Shown: positions 1 to 11,524, counted from the stretch's first letter. The stretch is DNA of 64,000 bases from Myxocyprinus asiaticus (GCF_019703515.2 NC_059368.1:28637289-28701288); one strand, 5' to 3'. The notes: generated by a model from the sequence alone, not told the origin. Made by a program: numbers and translations.

Positions 1-440
1 TAGGCCATTCTGGATGTATCTTAGTCTCACCACCACTGGGAACAAAACAAATCTCCATATTGATTTTTAGAGGGGAGGGATTCATTACACCATTACGGCA
101 ACTGATGTTACCCAGTACTGAGACTGCTAATGCACAGATTCCAGTGCAAACCCTTGGTGATTAGCTCATAAATATCAGCTGTGAATCATTAATATTGAGT
201 CTAATTATCCAGCTCATTTCTGGCTGTAGTGAAACTGCCTGAGAGGTGATGGATCGGGGAGGTGTAGCGATGGACAGTGGTAGATGTATTTGTTTATAGT
301 GTAGAAATGTACTGAATTTGATAGATGGGAGAGCATGAGCACTGAAGGATTACAGAGCCGCTGTGGTGACAGATATTTTGTCCAACAACTGGATGAACGG
401 GATTAAAAACTCTGTTCTTATCAGAAAACTCCTCAGGGAT
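1..440. other. Unassigned non-coding DNA
   Basis: AT-rich sequence with no coding signal, structured repeat or transposon end that I can recognise. Confidence 0.5.
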
Positions 441-452
441 TACACACACACG

Positions 453-494
<42 letters not shown>
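441..494. repeat. (AC)n microsatellite
   Basis: A dinucleotide AC run of about 54 bases with one early interruption (CGCATA). The small open frame across it on the minus strand is only the repeat read as Cys-Val. Confidence 0.95.
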
Positions 495-495
<1 letters not shown>

Positions 496-766
496 GAAAC
501 ATGCTTTGACAAACACAACACCCATGCACACACAATAATAATAATATTTCCGAGAGTGATAGATCATGTGGAGGCTACATATGATCAGTATGGTTCTGAG
601 CTGGTATAACTAATATGGTTTAGGCTCAGATGATTAATATGACTATTAGAGTAGAGATGAGACTGACTGACTGCTTTAATCCCTTTACAATCTATTCTAT
701 GTGGGTTAATATGAAAAAAAACAAACAAAAAAAAACACTGTCCATGCTTTACTGACATGCACACAG

Positions 767-1019
767 AGAGAAGGAGAGAGAGAGAGGAGCTTTACAATGT
801 ACAAAAGGCTCAGAGCTTCTCCAAGATCAGTCCAGTCGGGTCAAAAACCTGTTGAGGGTTTGTGTTCAAGAGCTGAACAGAGAAATACAGAATAGTCTCC
901 ACAAAACAGCCAGGCTGAAAAGGGATCTGGCAGTGGTAGAAAGGACCACGAGGATAAAAGCATCAGAAGTGAGTGGTGATTTCTCAGGGCTCTGGGACGA
1001 GCTACATCAGAGAGAGACA
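767..1019 (+). CDS. Candidate internal exon of an unrecognised coiled-coil host protein
   Basis: I do not recognise the protein. The reading frame is open across the whole 253-bp interval and gives a charged, helical segment rich in Glu, Arg, Leu and Gln. It contains the stretches LLRVCVQELNREIQ and LKRDLAVVERTTRIKASE, spaced as in a coiled coil. An acceptor-like CACAG ends at 766 with a good branch-site match (TACTGAC) about 10 bases upstream, although the pyrimidine tract is weak. The right end is ACA followed by the donor GTAAGA at 1020, leaving phase 0. There is no start codon, so this would be an internal exon on the plus strand. No second exon of the same gene is visible nearby. It could also be a chance open frame of about 84 codons. 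Confidence 0.35.
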
Positions 1020-1665
1020 GTAAGAACCCACAGGTTTGACGTCACAATGCTTTGTTACATGCAAGGCCAATGAGGTTTGATGTTACTGTCATTCAACCTG
1101 CACCATATTCACCATATTTGAATTTGTCGCTGCTGTTGGCTTAAATTTATACTTAGATTTATACTTCATTATACAAAGCGATTTTAAAATTTTCCAAGTA
1201 TTACTGATTACTTTCAGTATGTTTTTATGCAGGGCTGATGCTGGCTAAATCGATGCCCTACGCAGAGTTCAGTGATCGTCAAGAGTTCGATTTAATCAAT
1301 TAATTTTATTCAGACATATGTTCTAAATCTGAATTATTCAATTTATAAAACATATTACCTCCTACCCATAAAATTAGGCTTAATTTATATCAAATCATTT
1401 TTTATGTGTTATTGTGTATCACTATGCTTATAATAGAATATTAAGAATTATATGTGATTCTACAAATAAAAATAAAAACAGAAATTGTGGCATTTATTTA
1501 TTTATTTTTGCCCACACATTTTGAACTCCTGGGGCATTTTTGTAAATTTTGGGGGCATTTTTGCCACAAGCCCCACTTAGTTTCTGACCCTGGATGTGCC
1601 AATTTATATGAGAGATATCTAGTGTTTCCAGAAATGCATAAGAGCTAAACTGTGGAATAAGAGCT
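1020..1665. other. Unassigned AT-rich DNA
   Basis: Intron-like or intergenic AT-rich DNA. A short stretch at 1528-1592 (GGGGGCATTTTTG and CCCCACTTAGTTTCTGACCCTG) resembles transposon-derived sequence, but I cannot place it in a family. Confidence 0.4.
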
Positions 1666-1666
1666 A

Positions 1667-1693
<27 letters not shown>
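1666..1693. repeat. (TA)n microsatellite
   Basis: A run of about 14 TA units. Confidence 0.95.
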
Positions 1694-1697
<4 letters not shown>

Positions 1698-1714
1698 AAT
1701 ACATACACACACAC

Positions 1715-2280
1715 AACAGTTAGTTCTGGTCCTCAAATCTGATTGGATGAGAGACGTTCCATGATTACTGATATCTCAGAACATCAGCACTCGGACAGTT
1801 CACTGTGTGTATCACGCCGCTAGTGTTCGTGTTGTTCTAAACTAAAGTGTAAGAGCAGTGCAGGTGTGTTAAGAGCTATATGTGTCTCTTTACATTTATT
1901 TTTGGACATTACTGATTTTAGCCAGCAGGTGGTGCCAAAAGACCATTTTTGTGTGTAATATAAGCCAGTTCAGGTGACGTGAAGTGAGTCAGCGTCAGTC
2001 AGTGTTTTCATTCATCAGCACTACGTGATTGCTTGGATTACTACTACACTACTAAAACTAGGAAATTAAATGAACAACTTCAGCATTAAGGCTCATCACA
2101 GCTGAGAGACACAACAGACTGATTAATTACACAAACTCAAGGCGCTTACCTCTTACCGGAGTTTCCACATCGGAGAGGACATACTGTTCAAAATGGCGGA
2201 GGACATTACGATTTCTATAGTAGTTAATGCTGCATGTGCTGCTGCCAATCATTACTGTATATAATGATGTCATCCAGATG
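1715..2280. repeat. Probable fish interspersed repeat
   Basis: Begins with AACAGTTAGTTCTGGTCCTC and continues through ATCTGATTGGATGAGAGACG, wording I associate with dispersed fish repeats. No termini or target duplication could be fixed, so the limits are rough. Confidence 0.3.
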
Positions 2281-2286
2281 TGTGGT

Positions 2287-3177
2287 CTGAGGACTCTGTC
2301 CATAAGGTGATAAAGCTAGGGCCCCGAACAAACCAAACGGAAGGGTCACAAATTGGAGCTAAACAGTGTGGGAAAGGCCGTTTTCTCTCTGGACACTGCC
2401 GTTAAGGGGATATGCCAATAACCATTCATCAAATCCAGTGTCAGGTAAAAGCGAGCCACACCCAACCGATCGAGCGGTTCGTCAATACGAGGCATTGGAT
2501 ATGCATCAAATTTAGACACCGCATTGACTTTCCTATAATCCACACAGAACCAGACCGATCCATCACTTTTCGGAACCAGCACCACTGGGCTGGCTCAGTC
2601 ACTTTGGGATTCTTCCATTACCCCCATATCTAGCATGGCCTTTAATTCTTCCCGAACCAATTTTTTTGTGTTCAGGTAATCGGTAGGGACGACTGCATAC
2701 CACGACCCTGGGGTTGTTACGATATGGTGCTCTGTGAGATTCTTATGACAGGGAAGAGGCAAGAACACGTCAGAGAATTCTCTCTGCAAACTGGCAACCT
2801 CCGTAACTTGTTACGGTGAGAGGTGGTCTCCGCAAGTGACCAGGGTGACTGGATCGGTGGCTTTTAAGTTCACCTCAGGTCCGAGATCCTCCCTCTCCAG
2901 GACCACCATTGCCAAAGTCACAGGGACTGCCTCTCTCCACGGTTTTACGAGATTGAGGTGGTAAATCTGATGTTTTCCGCATCTATCCGTGCGTTTAACC
3001 TCATAATCGATCTGCCCAACTCGCCGTGTGACCTCAAAAGATCCTTGCCACTTGATGAGTAATTTAGAGCTCGATGTGGCAATACAAGGACTTTATCTCC
3101 CGGTGTAAATTCCCATAGCCGAGTACCCTATTATACAGCCAGCTTTGACGTTCTTGAGCCTGGAGCAAATTCTTCTG
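2287..3177 (-). mobile_element. Gmr1-like Ty3/gypsy fragment (integrase end followed by reverse transcriptase)
   Basis: Read on the minus strand from 3177 downward, the sequence encodes the C-terminal part of an integrase. This comprises a GDKVLVL motif, then after a frameshift a GPY/F-type segment KWQGSFEVTRRVG and the motif IYHLNLVKPWREA. It then runs directly into the N-terminal half of a gypsy reverse transcriptase: LQREFSDVF at about 2790, the VLVPKSDGSVWFCVDYRKVNAVS block at about 2585-2517, and LDLMNGYWHIPL. In ordinary Ty3/gypsy elements integrase follows reverse transcriptase. The order seen here is that of the Gmr1-like group of deuterostome retrotransposons. The copy is dead: there is an in-frame TAA between the two domains at about 2815, frameshifts near 3070 and 2595, and loss of everything after the RT palm N-terminus, including the catalytic Asp-Asp box. 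Confidence 0.8.
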
Positions 3178-3509
3178 TGTTAATAAAGTTTGACGATGAA
3201 GGTGCTAGGAGGAAGCAGGAGTCTGCGAAATCCAATACAAAAGGTATTTATTATCATCAACAAAACATACTCGCTATTCAGCGGAAACTAAATGCTCATA
3301 GGAACAGCACAGTCTCGGGGTGTGTGCGTAGCTCTCTCTCTCTCCCTCCTCTCTGGCGTCGGGATCGCTCTTAAATCCATCTCCAACTCTCGCTGTAATG
3401 ACAAGCAGCTGTTAGAGATAATCAATGACAGGTGATGATCCTTACCGTTCTCATCTCCCGATCTTGCTCTCCATTCAGAAGTCAGCGCTCAACCATGCCC
3501 CGACATATA

Positions 3510-3511
<2 letters not shown>
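3178..3511 (-). repeat. LTR-like segment, left arm of a larger inverted repeat
   Basis: The minus strand carries an AATAAATACC stretch (polyadenylation-like) and LTR-type composition. The outer part of this segment, about 3331-3511, is repeated in inverted orientation at 5284-5461. It abuts the Gmr1-like fragment on the left and a (TA)n tract on the right. Confidence 0.5.
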
Positions 3512-3569
<58 letters not shown>

Positions 3570-3577
3570 TATATATA
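3512..3577. repeat. (TA)n tract, left of Tc1-like element A
   Basis: About 66 bases of TA with one AGTA interruption, ending at the TA that precedes the transposon. Confidence 0.95.
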
Positions 3578-3779
3578 CAGGTGCATCTCAATAAATTAGA
3601 ATGTCGTGGAAAAGTTCATTTATTTCAGTAATTCAACTCAAATTGTGAAACTCGTGTATTAAATAAATTCAGTGCACACAGACTGAAGTAGTTTAAGTCT
3701 TTGGTTCTTTTAATTGTGATGATTTTGGCTCACATTTAACAAAAACCCACCAATTCACTATCTCAAAAAATTAGAATAT
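3578..3779 (+). repeat. Left terminal inverted repeat of Tc1-like element A
   Basis: Mirrors 4928-5128. The inner boundary has the sequence TTAGAATATG, matched by GTATTCTAA on the right. Confidence 0.9.
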
Positions 3780-3839
3780 GGTGACATGCCAATCAGCTAA
3801 TCAACTCAAACACCTTCAAAGGTTTCCTGAGCCTTCAAA

Positions 3840-4848
3840 ATGGTCTCTCAGTTTGGTTCACTAGGCTACACAATCATGGGGAAGACTGCTGATCTGACAG
3901 TTGTCCAGAAGACAATCATTGACACCCTTCACAAGGAGGGTAAGCCACAAACATTCATTGCCAAAGAAGCTGGCTGTTCACAGAGTGCTGTATCCAAGCA
4001 TGTTAACAGAAAGTTGAGTGGAAGGAAAAAGTGTGGAAGAAAAAGATGCACAACCAACCGAGAGAACCGCAGCCTTATGATTGTCTTCACAAGGACTTCA
4101 CAAGGAATGGACTGAGGCTGGGGTCAAGGCATCAAGACACAGACATGTCAAGGAATTTGGCTACAGTTGTCATATTCCTCTTGTTAAGCCACTCCTGAAC
4201 CACAGACAACGTCAGAGGCGTCTTACCTGGGCTAAGGAGAAGAAGAACTGGACTGTTGCCCAGTGGTCCAAAGTCCTCTTTTCAGATGAGAGCAAGTTTT
4301 GTATTTCATTTGGAAACCAAGGTCCTAGAGTCTGGAGGAAGGGTGGAGAAGCTCATAGCCCAAGTTGCTTGAAGTCCAGTGTTAAGTTTCCACAGTCTGT
4401 GATGATTTGGGGTGCAATGTCATCTGCTGGTGTTGGTCCATTGTGTTTTTTGAAAACCAAAGTCACTGCACCCGTTTACCAATAAATTTTGGAGCACTTC
4501 ATGCTTCCTTCTGCTGACCAGCTTTTTAAAGATGCTGATTTCATTTTCCAGCAGGATTTGGCACCTGCCCACACCGCCAAAAGCACCAAAAGTTGGTTAA
4601 ATGACCATGGTGTTGGTGTGCTTGACTGGCCAGCAAACTCACCAGACCTGAACCCCATAGAGAATCTATGGGGTATTGTCAAGAGGAAAATGAGAAACAA
4701 GAGACCAAAAAATGCAGATGAGCTGAAGGCCACTGTCAAAGAAACCTGGGCTTCCATACCACCTCAGCAGTGCCACAAACTGATCACCTCCATGCCACAC
4801 CGAATTGAGGCAGTAATTAAAGCAAAAGGAGCCCCTACCAAGTATTGA
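3840..4848 (+). pseudogene. Tc1-like transposase, DD34E type, frameshifted
   Basis: The N-terminal part (3840 to about 4115) has a paired-type helix-turn-helix DNA-binding region with the motif IAKEAGCSQSAVSKHV. The catalytic domain follows in a second frame (4081-4848). The first Asp lies in VLFSDESKF, the second in IFQQDLAPAHT and the Glu in DLNPIENLW. Thirty-four residues separate the second Asp and the Glu, as in Tc1. Two lesions are seen. One is a frameshift near 4080-4115 joining the DNA-binding and catalytic parts. The other is a TAA at 4483-4485 within an otherwise open frame. The catalytic triad is preserved. The protein would cut and paste the element at TA sites in the nucleus if it were intact. 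Confidence 0.92.
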
Positions 4849-4927
4849 GTACATATACAGTAAATGAACATACTTTCCAGAAGGCCAACAATTCACTAAA
4901 AATGTTTTTTTTATTGGTCTTATGATG

Positions 4928-5461
<534 letters not shown>

Positions 5462-6182
5462 TACTTTTATTCACCAAAGTGGCATTCAGCTGAACACAAT
5501 GTATAGTCAGGACATTAATAATGTGAAAAATGACTATTACAATTTGAAATTGTTTTTTAGAACTTCTTAAAACTACTTCAAAGAGTTCTCATAAAAAGAT
5601 CGTCATACTTTGCAGATCCTTGGCATTCTAGCAGTCAGCTGGTCCAGATACTCAGGTAACATTTCACCTCACGCTTCCTATAGCACTTGCCATAGATGTG
5701 GCTGTTTTGTCGGGCACTTCTCACACACCTTACAGTCTAGCTGATCCCACAAAAGCTCAATAGGGTTAAGATCCATAACACTCTTTTCCAATTATCTGTT
5801 TTCCGATGTCTGTGTTTCTTTGCCCACTCTAACCTTTTCTTTTCGTTTTTCTGTTTCAAAAGTGGCTTTTTCTTTGCAATTTTTCCCATATGGCCTGCAC
5901 CCCTGAGTCTTCTCTTTACTGTTTGATATAATGGCAAGTGATTTTCTAGTACCAAATTAGCAATTTAGCATGATTACTCAAGGATAAGGTGTTGGAGTGA
6001 TGGCTGCTGTCTAGATTTGATAAAAAATGACTTTTTTTGAAATAGTGATGGTGCTGTTTTTTACATCAGTAATGTCCTGACTATACTTTGTGATCAGTTA
6101 AATGCCACTTTGGCGAATTACAGTACCAATTTCCTTCAGAAATATCAAAATCTGTACATTATTCCAAACTTTTGGTCGCCAC

Positions 6183-6183
<1 letters not shown>
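5462..6183 (-). mobile_element. Truncated, internally deleted Tc1-like element B
   Basis: The right end is the terminus CAGTGGCGACCAAAAGTTTG (read on the minus strand, ending at 6183). The left side contains the matching inner part of the inverted repeat (CACCAAAGTGGCATTCAGCTG at about 5470) but lacks the outermost bases, so it was cut when joined to the LTR-like arm. Much of the transposase is missing. Confidence 0.8.
5590..5955 (-). pseudogene. Tc1-like transposase remnant with the catalytic core deleted
   Basis: The minus strand encodes HLPLYQTVKRRLRGAG and KRLEWAKKHRH, the region before the first catalytic Asp. The sequence then jumps in another frame from the 'NWKRVLW' segment directly to DLNPIELLWDQLD, which surrounds the catalytic Glu. 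The first and second Asp and the intervening 100 or so residues are gone. The C-terminal tail ends near 5590 with further stops. This is a non-functional internal-deletion derivative. Its reading frames match the Tc1 family but not element A closely. Confidence 0.8.

Positions 6184-6244
<61 letters not shown>
6184..6244. repeat. (TG)n(TA)n compound microsatellite
   Basis: About 10 TG units followed by about 20 TA units, directly at the end of Tc1-like element B. Confidence 0.95.
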
Positions 6245-6247
<3 letters not shown>

Positions 6248-6779
6248 GATGATCATTTTATTTTCAGAGGGCATTTCACTGGATTTTCAGTAGAAAAATC
6301 ACATACGAAAATAATGTAATCCTATAAGAGAAAGGAGGTCGGGAAAGCACACACACTCAAATCACCAAATAATCTAAAAATAATCAACCTAGTACAATAG
6401 CTGAGAGACTTTAGTAATATCATAATGATTTAGTATTTTAATTACAGAATTCCATTGATAGCTTCCCGAATGACAAATTGTATTAATATCCATTGAGGTG
6501 AATGGTGCAATAAAGTGACACACTGTATGAGTGAATTATTGTGCCTATTGACCATATTATTGTGAGGTGTGGGGTATTCCCACCAATCAGAAATGTAATT
6601 AGCAGGGCAAGCACCAAACTGCATCCAAGAAAACAGGATAAAGAAAAATGTATACACCTTGAACAATAACTGGCAAAATAATACCTGTTACATAAAAAAA
6701 AAAAAACTTTACAAAAACTTTGGTTCTTAAACTCGTGAATATTCCAGATTTAAGGGCAGAATAAAAGTAGCCAATAAGC

Positions 6780-6781
<2 letters not shown>
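6245..6781. other. Unassigned DNA
   Basis: No coding signal or recognisable repeat. Confidence 0.4.

Positions 6782-6849
<68 letters not shown>
6782..6849. repeat. (TA)n microsatellite
   Basis: An uninterrupted run of about 34 TA units. Confidence 0.95.
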
Positions 6850-6853
<4 letters not shown>

Positions 6854-7584
6854 AAAAAAAAAAACCTTTATCACTATTTTGGAATTAGAAGAAAAAGGAA
6901 ATGTGGCCCAGCTCCATACAGACTGTGAATACCACAAGATCTGTTATGATAAGAATACATGAATATAATGACTGATTAAAAAGTTTTTAACTTGGCTTTA
7001 ACTTCTAAAATGAAGCACCTTGAATAGGCATAGAATTAGTGAACACCATCTGGCTGTACGGACCAGTAGGCATAAAAACTGTGGCTGCTACAAGACAGAA
7101 AATTATGTCAGCAGTGCAAATCGGACAAAACTTAGCTGCATTTCTTGACAGAATGTTCAATTTCATGCTAACAGAATTTCTTTAATCATAGTCAGCCACA
7201 GTATTCTTTAAATTGGCAAAAGAGGCAACACTGGGACTTTGTGTTGGCAGCACACAATGTCATTAGCAGAGTGGTAATGACTAAGTGACTATGTGATCCT
7301 AGTATATTTTCACTTAGTTATCGATCATGAGGGTATTTACCCTTGGTCACTTCATGCATTTTTACTGAATGGATTGCTATCCAATTGCATTAACACATTT
7401 CATTTACAATTGGCCATATTAATGTGTCTCCGCCAAACGGATATAAATCCAGTCTTCAGTTTCCGCACAATATGCTAATAAACAGAGTTTACTTCTGTGA
7501 TTATGCTAAAAAGTTCTGTCTTTCCTACAACGTGCATCCGTTTCATATTTTTTTTTTTTTTTAGCAATGCGAGCCCTGGTGCTG
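6850..7584. other. Unassigned AT-rich DNA
   Basis: Nothing recognisable apart from a T tract at about 7548-7562. Confidence 0.4.
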
Positions 7585-7619
7585 GTTATTAATGTAACTG
7601 TGGTTCTATGACTGAGTAG

Positions 7620-7715
7620 AAGACCGAAAATCGAATTAAAGAGTTGTCACTGTGTGACGTGTGATGTGTCTTTAGCTATAAAAGCCCCTGAACACATCAG
7701 CTCAATCTATAGGTA
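7620..7715 (+). repeat. DIRS 1 terminal inverted repeat (3' end of element)
   Basis: ATCGAATTAAAGAGTTG through CTATAAAAGCCCCTGAACAC is repeated in inverted form at about 11865-11945. The TATAAAA motif suggests a promoter-like element within the repeat. Confidence 0.85.
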
Positions 7716-7744
7716 ATTCTCACAAATTCCAAGTGACCAGAGAC

Positions 7745-7832
7745 TCTGGCAGTCTTCCGCTCAGTAATAGAACCACAGTTACATTCATAATCAGCATTCT
7801 ATTCCCTTTTGTTCAAGACCGCCAGAGGCAGT
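7745..7832 (-). repeat. DIRS 1 internal complementary region
   Basis: Two adjacent blocks. Positions 7748-7796 are the reverse complement of the outermost end at 7585-7625 (ACTGTGGTTCTAT versus ATAGAACCACAGT). Positions 7798-7832 (TTCTATTCCCTTTTGTTC) match the complement of the opposite end at about 11970-12010. This pairing of both element ends in one place is the hallmark used by DIRS elements to circularise their cDNA. Confidence 0.8.
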
Positions 7833-7982
7833 ACTGAAAGCACTAGTGGAAGATGAATACCTACGCAGTCATGAGGAATCCCCTTGCAATGCATCAGTAC
7901 AAGTAGAGAGCATCACAGCACACACTGCTGGCAGGGGAGTCACATTCAATCTGTAGAAATGAGAAAAAGTGCAGGCTGAAGC

Positions 7983-8216
7983 TCATGGAGGGCACAGACG
8001 ATTAGCCCCTTTCAAAAAGGCCACAACTAACCGGTCAGAGCCAAGTGAGACACCACTCACCTCAGAATGGTGCGCTGCCAAAGCTGCTGCATACACCTTG
8101 AGTGTAGGTGCAGAACGTACAAGATCTTGCAAATAATCTAAAATCTGTCCTACAGAACAGTGCAATGGATCAGTGGCATGCATCATACAATTTTCATGTA
8201 TATGCCACACAAGCAT
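7983..8216 (-). pseudogene. DIRS tyrosine recombinase, N-terminal fragment
   Basis: Contains the core-binding segment ILDYLQDLVRSAPTLKVYAA followed by ALAAHHSEVSG and VVAFLKGANRLCPP. This is closely parallel to the recombinase of DIRS element 2 (STLKVYVSGIAAHH, IIRFLRGARRLNPP). The sequence downstream on the minus strand contains stops and none of the catalytic Arg-His-Arg-Tyr residues. A deletion has therefore removed the whole catalytic domain. It is not functional. Confidence 0.85.
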
Positions 8217-9174
8217 TCAAAACAGTGTTCATGGCCCCCTGTGAACACTCCAAGAGAGGCCTGGGGGACCCAGTGGCCATACCCACACCTTCAACCGGTC
8301 TGGGTGAGGATGTCAAACTCTCCCCTCCAACTGAGTCAGCAGATCTGATCAGCTGGGTAGAGGACAAGGTGACCCTGCTAACAACTACAGGAAGGTCTGA
8401 AACCATGGCCTCAAAGACATGTAAGGAGCAACTGACAGCAGATGGTGGCCGCAGTCGTGCACACAGCGCAGGGTCCTCCAAATCAGTGGTAAAGGGGGGA
8501 AGTACACAATACAATTTTATGTCTGGCCAATCGTGAGGCAGTGGATACAGGGCCAGTGATTCTGGCTCATCTGTCAGAGAGAACCAACGAGGGCAGTGAG
8601 TTGTCTGACTGTCTGCGAACACATCGACTACTGCGGTCCCATAAGGCCACCATATCAGCTGCACCACCTCCGGGTGTAGTCTCCAATCTCCATGTAACAC
8701 CTTGCCACATGAGAGAGCGTCCGCGGCATGGTTGAGTCGACCGGGCAGTTACGCTGCCCGAATGGAAAGGTTAAATTGAGCCCATATCAGCAAAATGTGA
8801 GCTACTTGAAGTGCATTCTGTGACCTTGTGCCCCCCTGATGATTGATGTAGAAAACCTTTGCCATGTTGTCTGTGCACACCAATACATGTTTTCCCCTGA
8901 GCGCCATCTGAAAATGTAGAGTGAGAAACACTGCAGTCAATTCCAGAACATTTATATGTGCTGTGCACAAAGCCCCGCTCCAAATTCCATTCACTCCCCT
9001 CTGGCAGCAGACTCTACCCCATTTGAGAAGACTGGCATTTGTCCTTATTACCTCCCACCGTGCAGCTGGAGGACCCAGTGGAACTCCTTTGAGGAGGACC
9101 TGCATCTGTGACCATGGAGCCAGGGCCTTAATGCAGTGCTGTGTGATTTTGACCCTTGCATATTTGTCCCGCAC
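8194..9174 (-). pseudogene. DIRS RNase H and following region, degraded
   Basis: From 9174 downward: ALAPWSQMQVLLKGVPLG, then the RNase H core. The first acidic position lies in the segment VIRTNASLLKWG, where family members have TDAS, so the Asp is replaced by Asn. The core continues with HINVLELTAVFL (Glu) and VLVCTDNMAKV (Asp). A second open segment (8700-8194) carries GDWRLHPEVVQLIW, AVVDVFADSQTTHCP and WFSLTDEPES, the conserved extension between RNase H and recombinase in DIRS. Frame changes separate the blocks. Confidence 0.85.
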
Positions 9175-9219
9175 TGGACACAGCTGCTTCTGAATTAACC
9201 AGCATTGTAATGGTCTCAG

Positions 9220-9745
9220 CTATAGCAATCCCAGCAGCACCACTGCTGTTGCTGCTGTGAGCTTCCCTAAGAGCCTCATTAAAGTAATGTAGCATTGACT
9301 GTGGCCCACCCAAAGATGCTTCACCGCTGCCAGAATTGAACATACCCTGTCTGGTGTAGGGGAGGCCAGCATCATGTGAGAGTTAAGTGTCAGACCGATA
9401 AATGGGTAGACTGAGTTTGGACAAGCCTGCATTTGACCCAATTCACTGTGAACCCCAAAGCCGTAATATGATCCAGCAATTGATAAGATTGATCCATTGC
9501 CTGCTGTGGTGATGCTGCACAGACAAGCCAGTTGTTCAGATATGGCAACACTCTCATACCATTCCATTGCAGTAATTCCAGTGCAGCCTGGATGCACTTC
9601 GAAAACACCTTTGGTGCCAGAGAGAGGCCAAACGGGAGAACTCTAAACTGAAAAATTTGACCTGTAAATGAAAACCGAAGGAATCGCCTGTGTTCCGGAG
9701 CAATTGGAATATGAAAGTAGGCATCCCTTAATCATCACAAAACAA
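9220..9745 (-). pseudogene. DIRS reverse transcriptase fragment, active site altered
   Basis: The minus strand reads FVMI, then after a small indel DAYFHIPIAPEHRRFLRFSF, VLPFGLSLAPKVFSKC and PYLNNWLVCA. In DIRS reverse transcriptases the last block is normally YLDD; here both Asp residues are Asn, so the catalytic box is lost. The thumb region follows (FTVNWVKCRL, VCSILAAVKHLW, MRLLGKLTAATAVV). The N-terminal fingers are missing where LTR-like repeat A begins at 9762. Confidence 0.88.
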
Positions 9746-9761
9746 TCTTGAGGCATAACGG

Positions 9762-11524
9762 TGTAGGATGTTATGGGCAGAAGAATTAACAAATTCTATG
9801 CTGAATGACTTAAATACAGAATCTACACTGACATTCTCCTGAGCAATAAAGATATTCAGACTTGCGCCAGTCTGAGTTTCTCTCATCTGGCAAATCTTAA
9901 CTGCCTAAGAACAGAGGTGAATGGGGGAGAAGCACAACAAAACCCCTCTCCTCTTTGATAAGACTGATAAGATCATTTGCTGAGGAAACTTCCCCATGGT
10001 TGCATGGGAATTTCAGAACAAAGACATTCCGTTGTTCTTCAATATAACCAACTTTCTACCCTTAAAATCATTATACCAATCATGAGGCATGTTTCTGGCT
10101 TACCATCTCACATGAAGCTTAATTCATGAACATTTGACATGGACTTTGGACTTTTATTTCACTACTGTCCAAATATACAGCTGTGTGTAGGATTTTACCA
10201 AAAATTGACAAATGCATCTCATGCAGATGATAACCCTGACAAGTATGTTTCTCATAATGTGTAATGTATTGTCCATGTTTAAAACTAACAAACTAATTAG
10301 TAAGAAGTTTTATCATGCTTTATAACTGAATTATAACAGTAATTTAATAAGAGAGTACAAGTGTTTGGTATGTAATTGATTGTCTCTTAAATTCCAGAAT
10401 GATGGTGTGAAGTATATTCGGGTCATTTGCTGTTATAATTTTCTTATGAAATTCATGATTAAAATGTTCACTTTTTGAGAGGGAAACTGACAAATCTTAG
10501 AACAAAGTCCATAAATTAATTATCTTGAGGGAGGATACTTTGACCACAGGGCCTCTACAAAGCCGGCTCTGATTGGCTTAGAGCCTCTTTGGGGTGTGAA
10601 CAAACTGAATGGGTTAAAAGACCAGCCTCGACAACCCTCTCTCTCTCTGCTCTACGGCCTTCACAAACTTTGACCTCTGTCCCAGGAAGTCCCGAGTTCT
10701 CCATGGCAGGAGGCTTCGCATCCAGTGCTCCGCCTGGTCATTCCATCACCCATTCATCAAACCAAACAAAGGCCTCCTGGAACTGAACCAAGCCAAAGGA
10801 CTTCAAAAGGACTTCAAGAACTCCACACGCCAAACAACACATGCAACGCAAGTACAGACCTCCAGACTTTCGCTGAAATCTGGTGCTTTCTTTAATATAA
10901 TTTGAGTAATCCATTCTCAAATCATGGCATACTTAATGAAGTTCTCAGAGTTTATTCAAGGCAAGGTCTATAGACTCCATAAAGTTCATTTTCCATTCAT
11001 CTTCTGTCAAAGCTCACTTACCAACCCCTGTGTGTTTGTTTGACTATGTGTTAGTTTAGTTGTTTGTTAGTTTAGCTGTTTGTTGTAGATTAGTTAATAA
11101 AGTCTTGTTTGTATTCGAAGAGAAATTTACTGTGTATTTGATTAAATTATATTGGTCCCTTGAGATCTGTCGATCCTAAGCTACATGCTCATAAACAGTA
11201 TTTCAATCTGTTTGTGATATTATTTTCAATGGCCATGAAAGTAGTATTACTGTAAGCTGGCCGAAGACTTTGATCAGACGTAAACATAGATTCTTTTAAT
11301 ATTCCCCAAATCAATCGCTAATTCCCTTATTGAGCTAAATTCCTGGCATACAAATTATCAGCAATGCAATGAGCCTGTTGTATTACATATTTAATGGTGG
11401 AGAATTTTAATCAAATTTCTAATCTGCTCAGGTGCCATTTTTCTCACATTCATTTCCCTACATTATTTTGGTGGTCGAACGCAGCCAATATTCTTAAACA
11501 AATATTTACATATAAAATCCTACA
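9762..11524 (+). mobile_element. LTR-like repeat A inside DIRS 1
   Basis: Bounded by TGTAGGAT at 9762 and ATCCTACA ending at 11524, TG...CA termini as in LTRs. It has a polyadenylation signal with a GT-rich follower (TTAATAAAGTCTTGTTTGT at about 11094) and, near its right end, TGGTGGTCGAACGCAGCC at about 11469, which resembles a tRNA primer-binding site. The 13978-14904 repeat is a shorter, inverted relative with the same start (TGTAGGATATTAGATGCAG), the same AATAAA region and the same CGAACG motif. No coding sequence or target duplication was found. It might be a solo LTR of an endogenous retroviral or other LTR element. Confidence 0.6.

Noticed and set aside
294..533. Open frame rich in Cys-Val on the minus strand
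   Set aside because: It is the (AC)n microsatellite read in frame.
10186..11524. A shorter element bounded by TGTAGGATTTTA (10186) and TAAAATCCTACA (11524)
   Set aside because: The 12-bp inverted ends are suggestive, but comparison with repeat B shows the family starts at 9762 (TGTAGGATGTTATGGGCAG), so the inner start is probably fortuitous.
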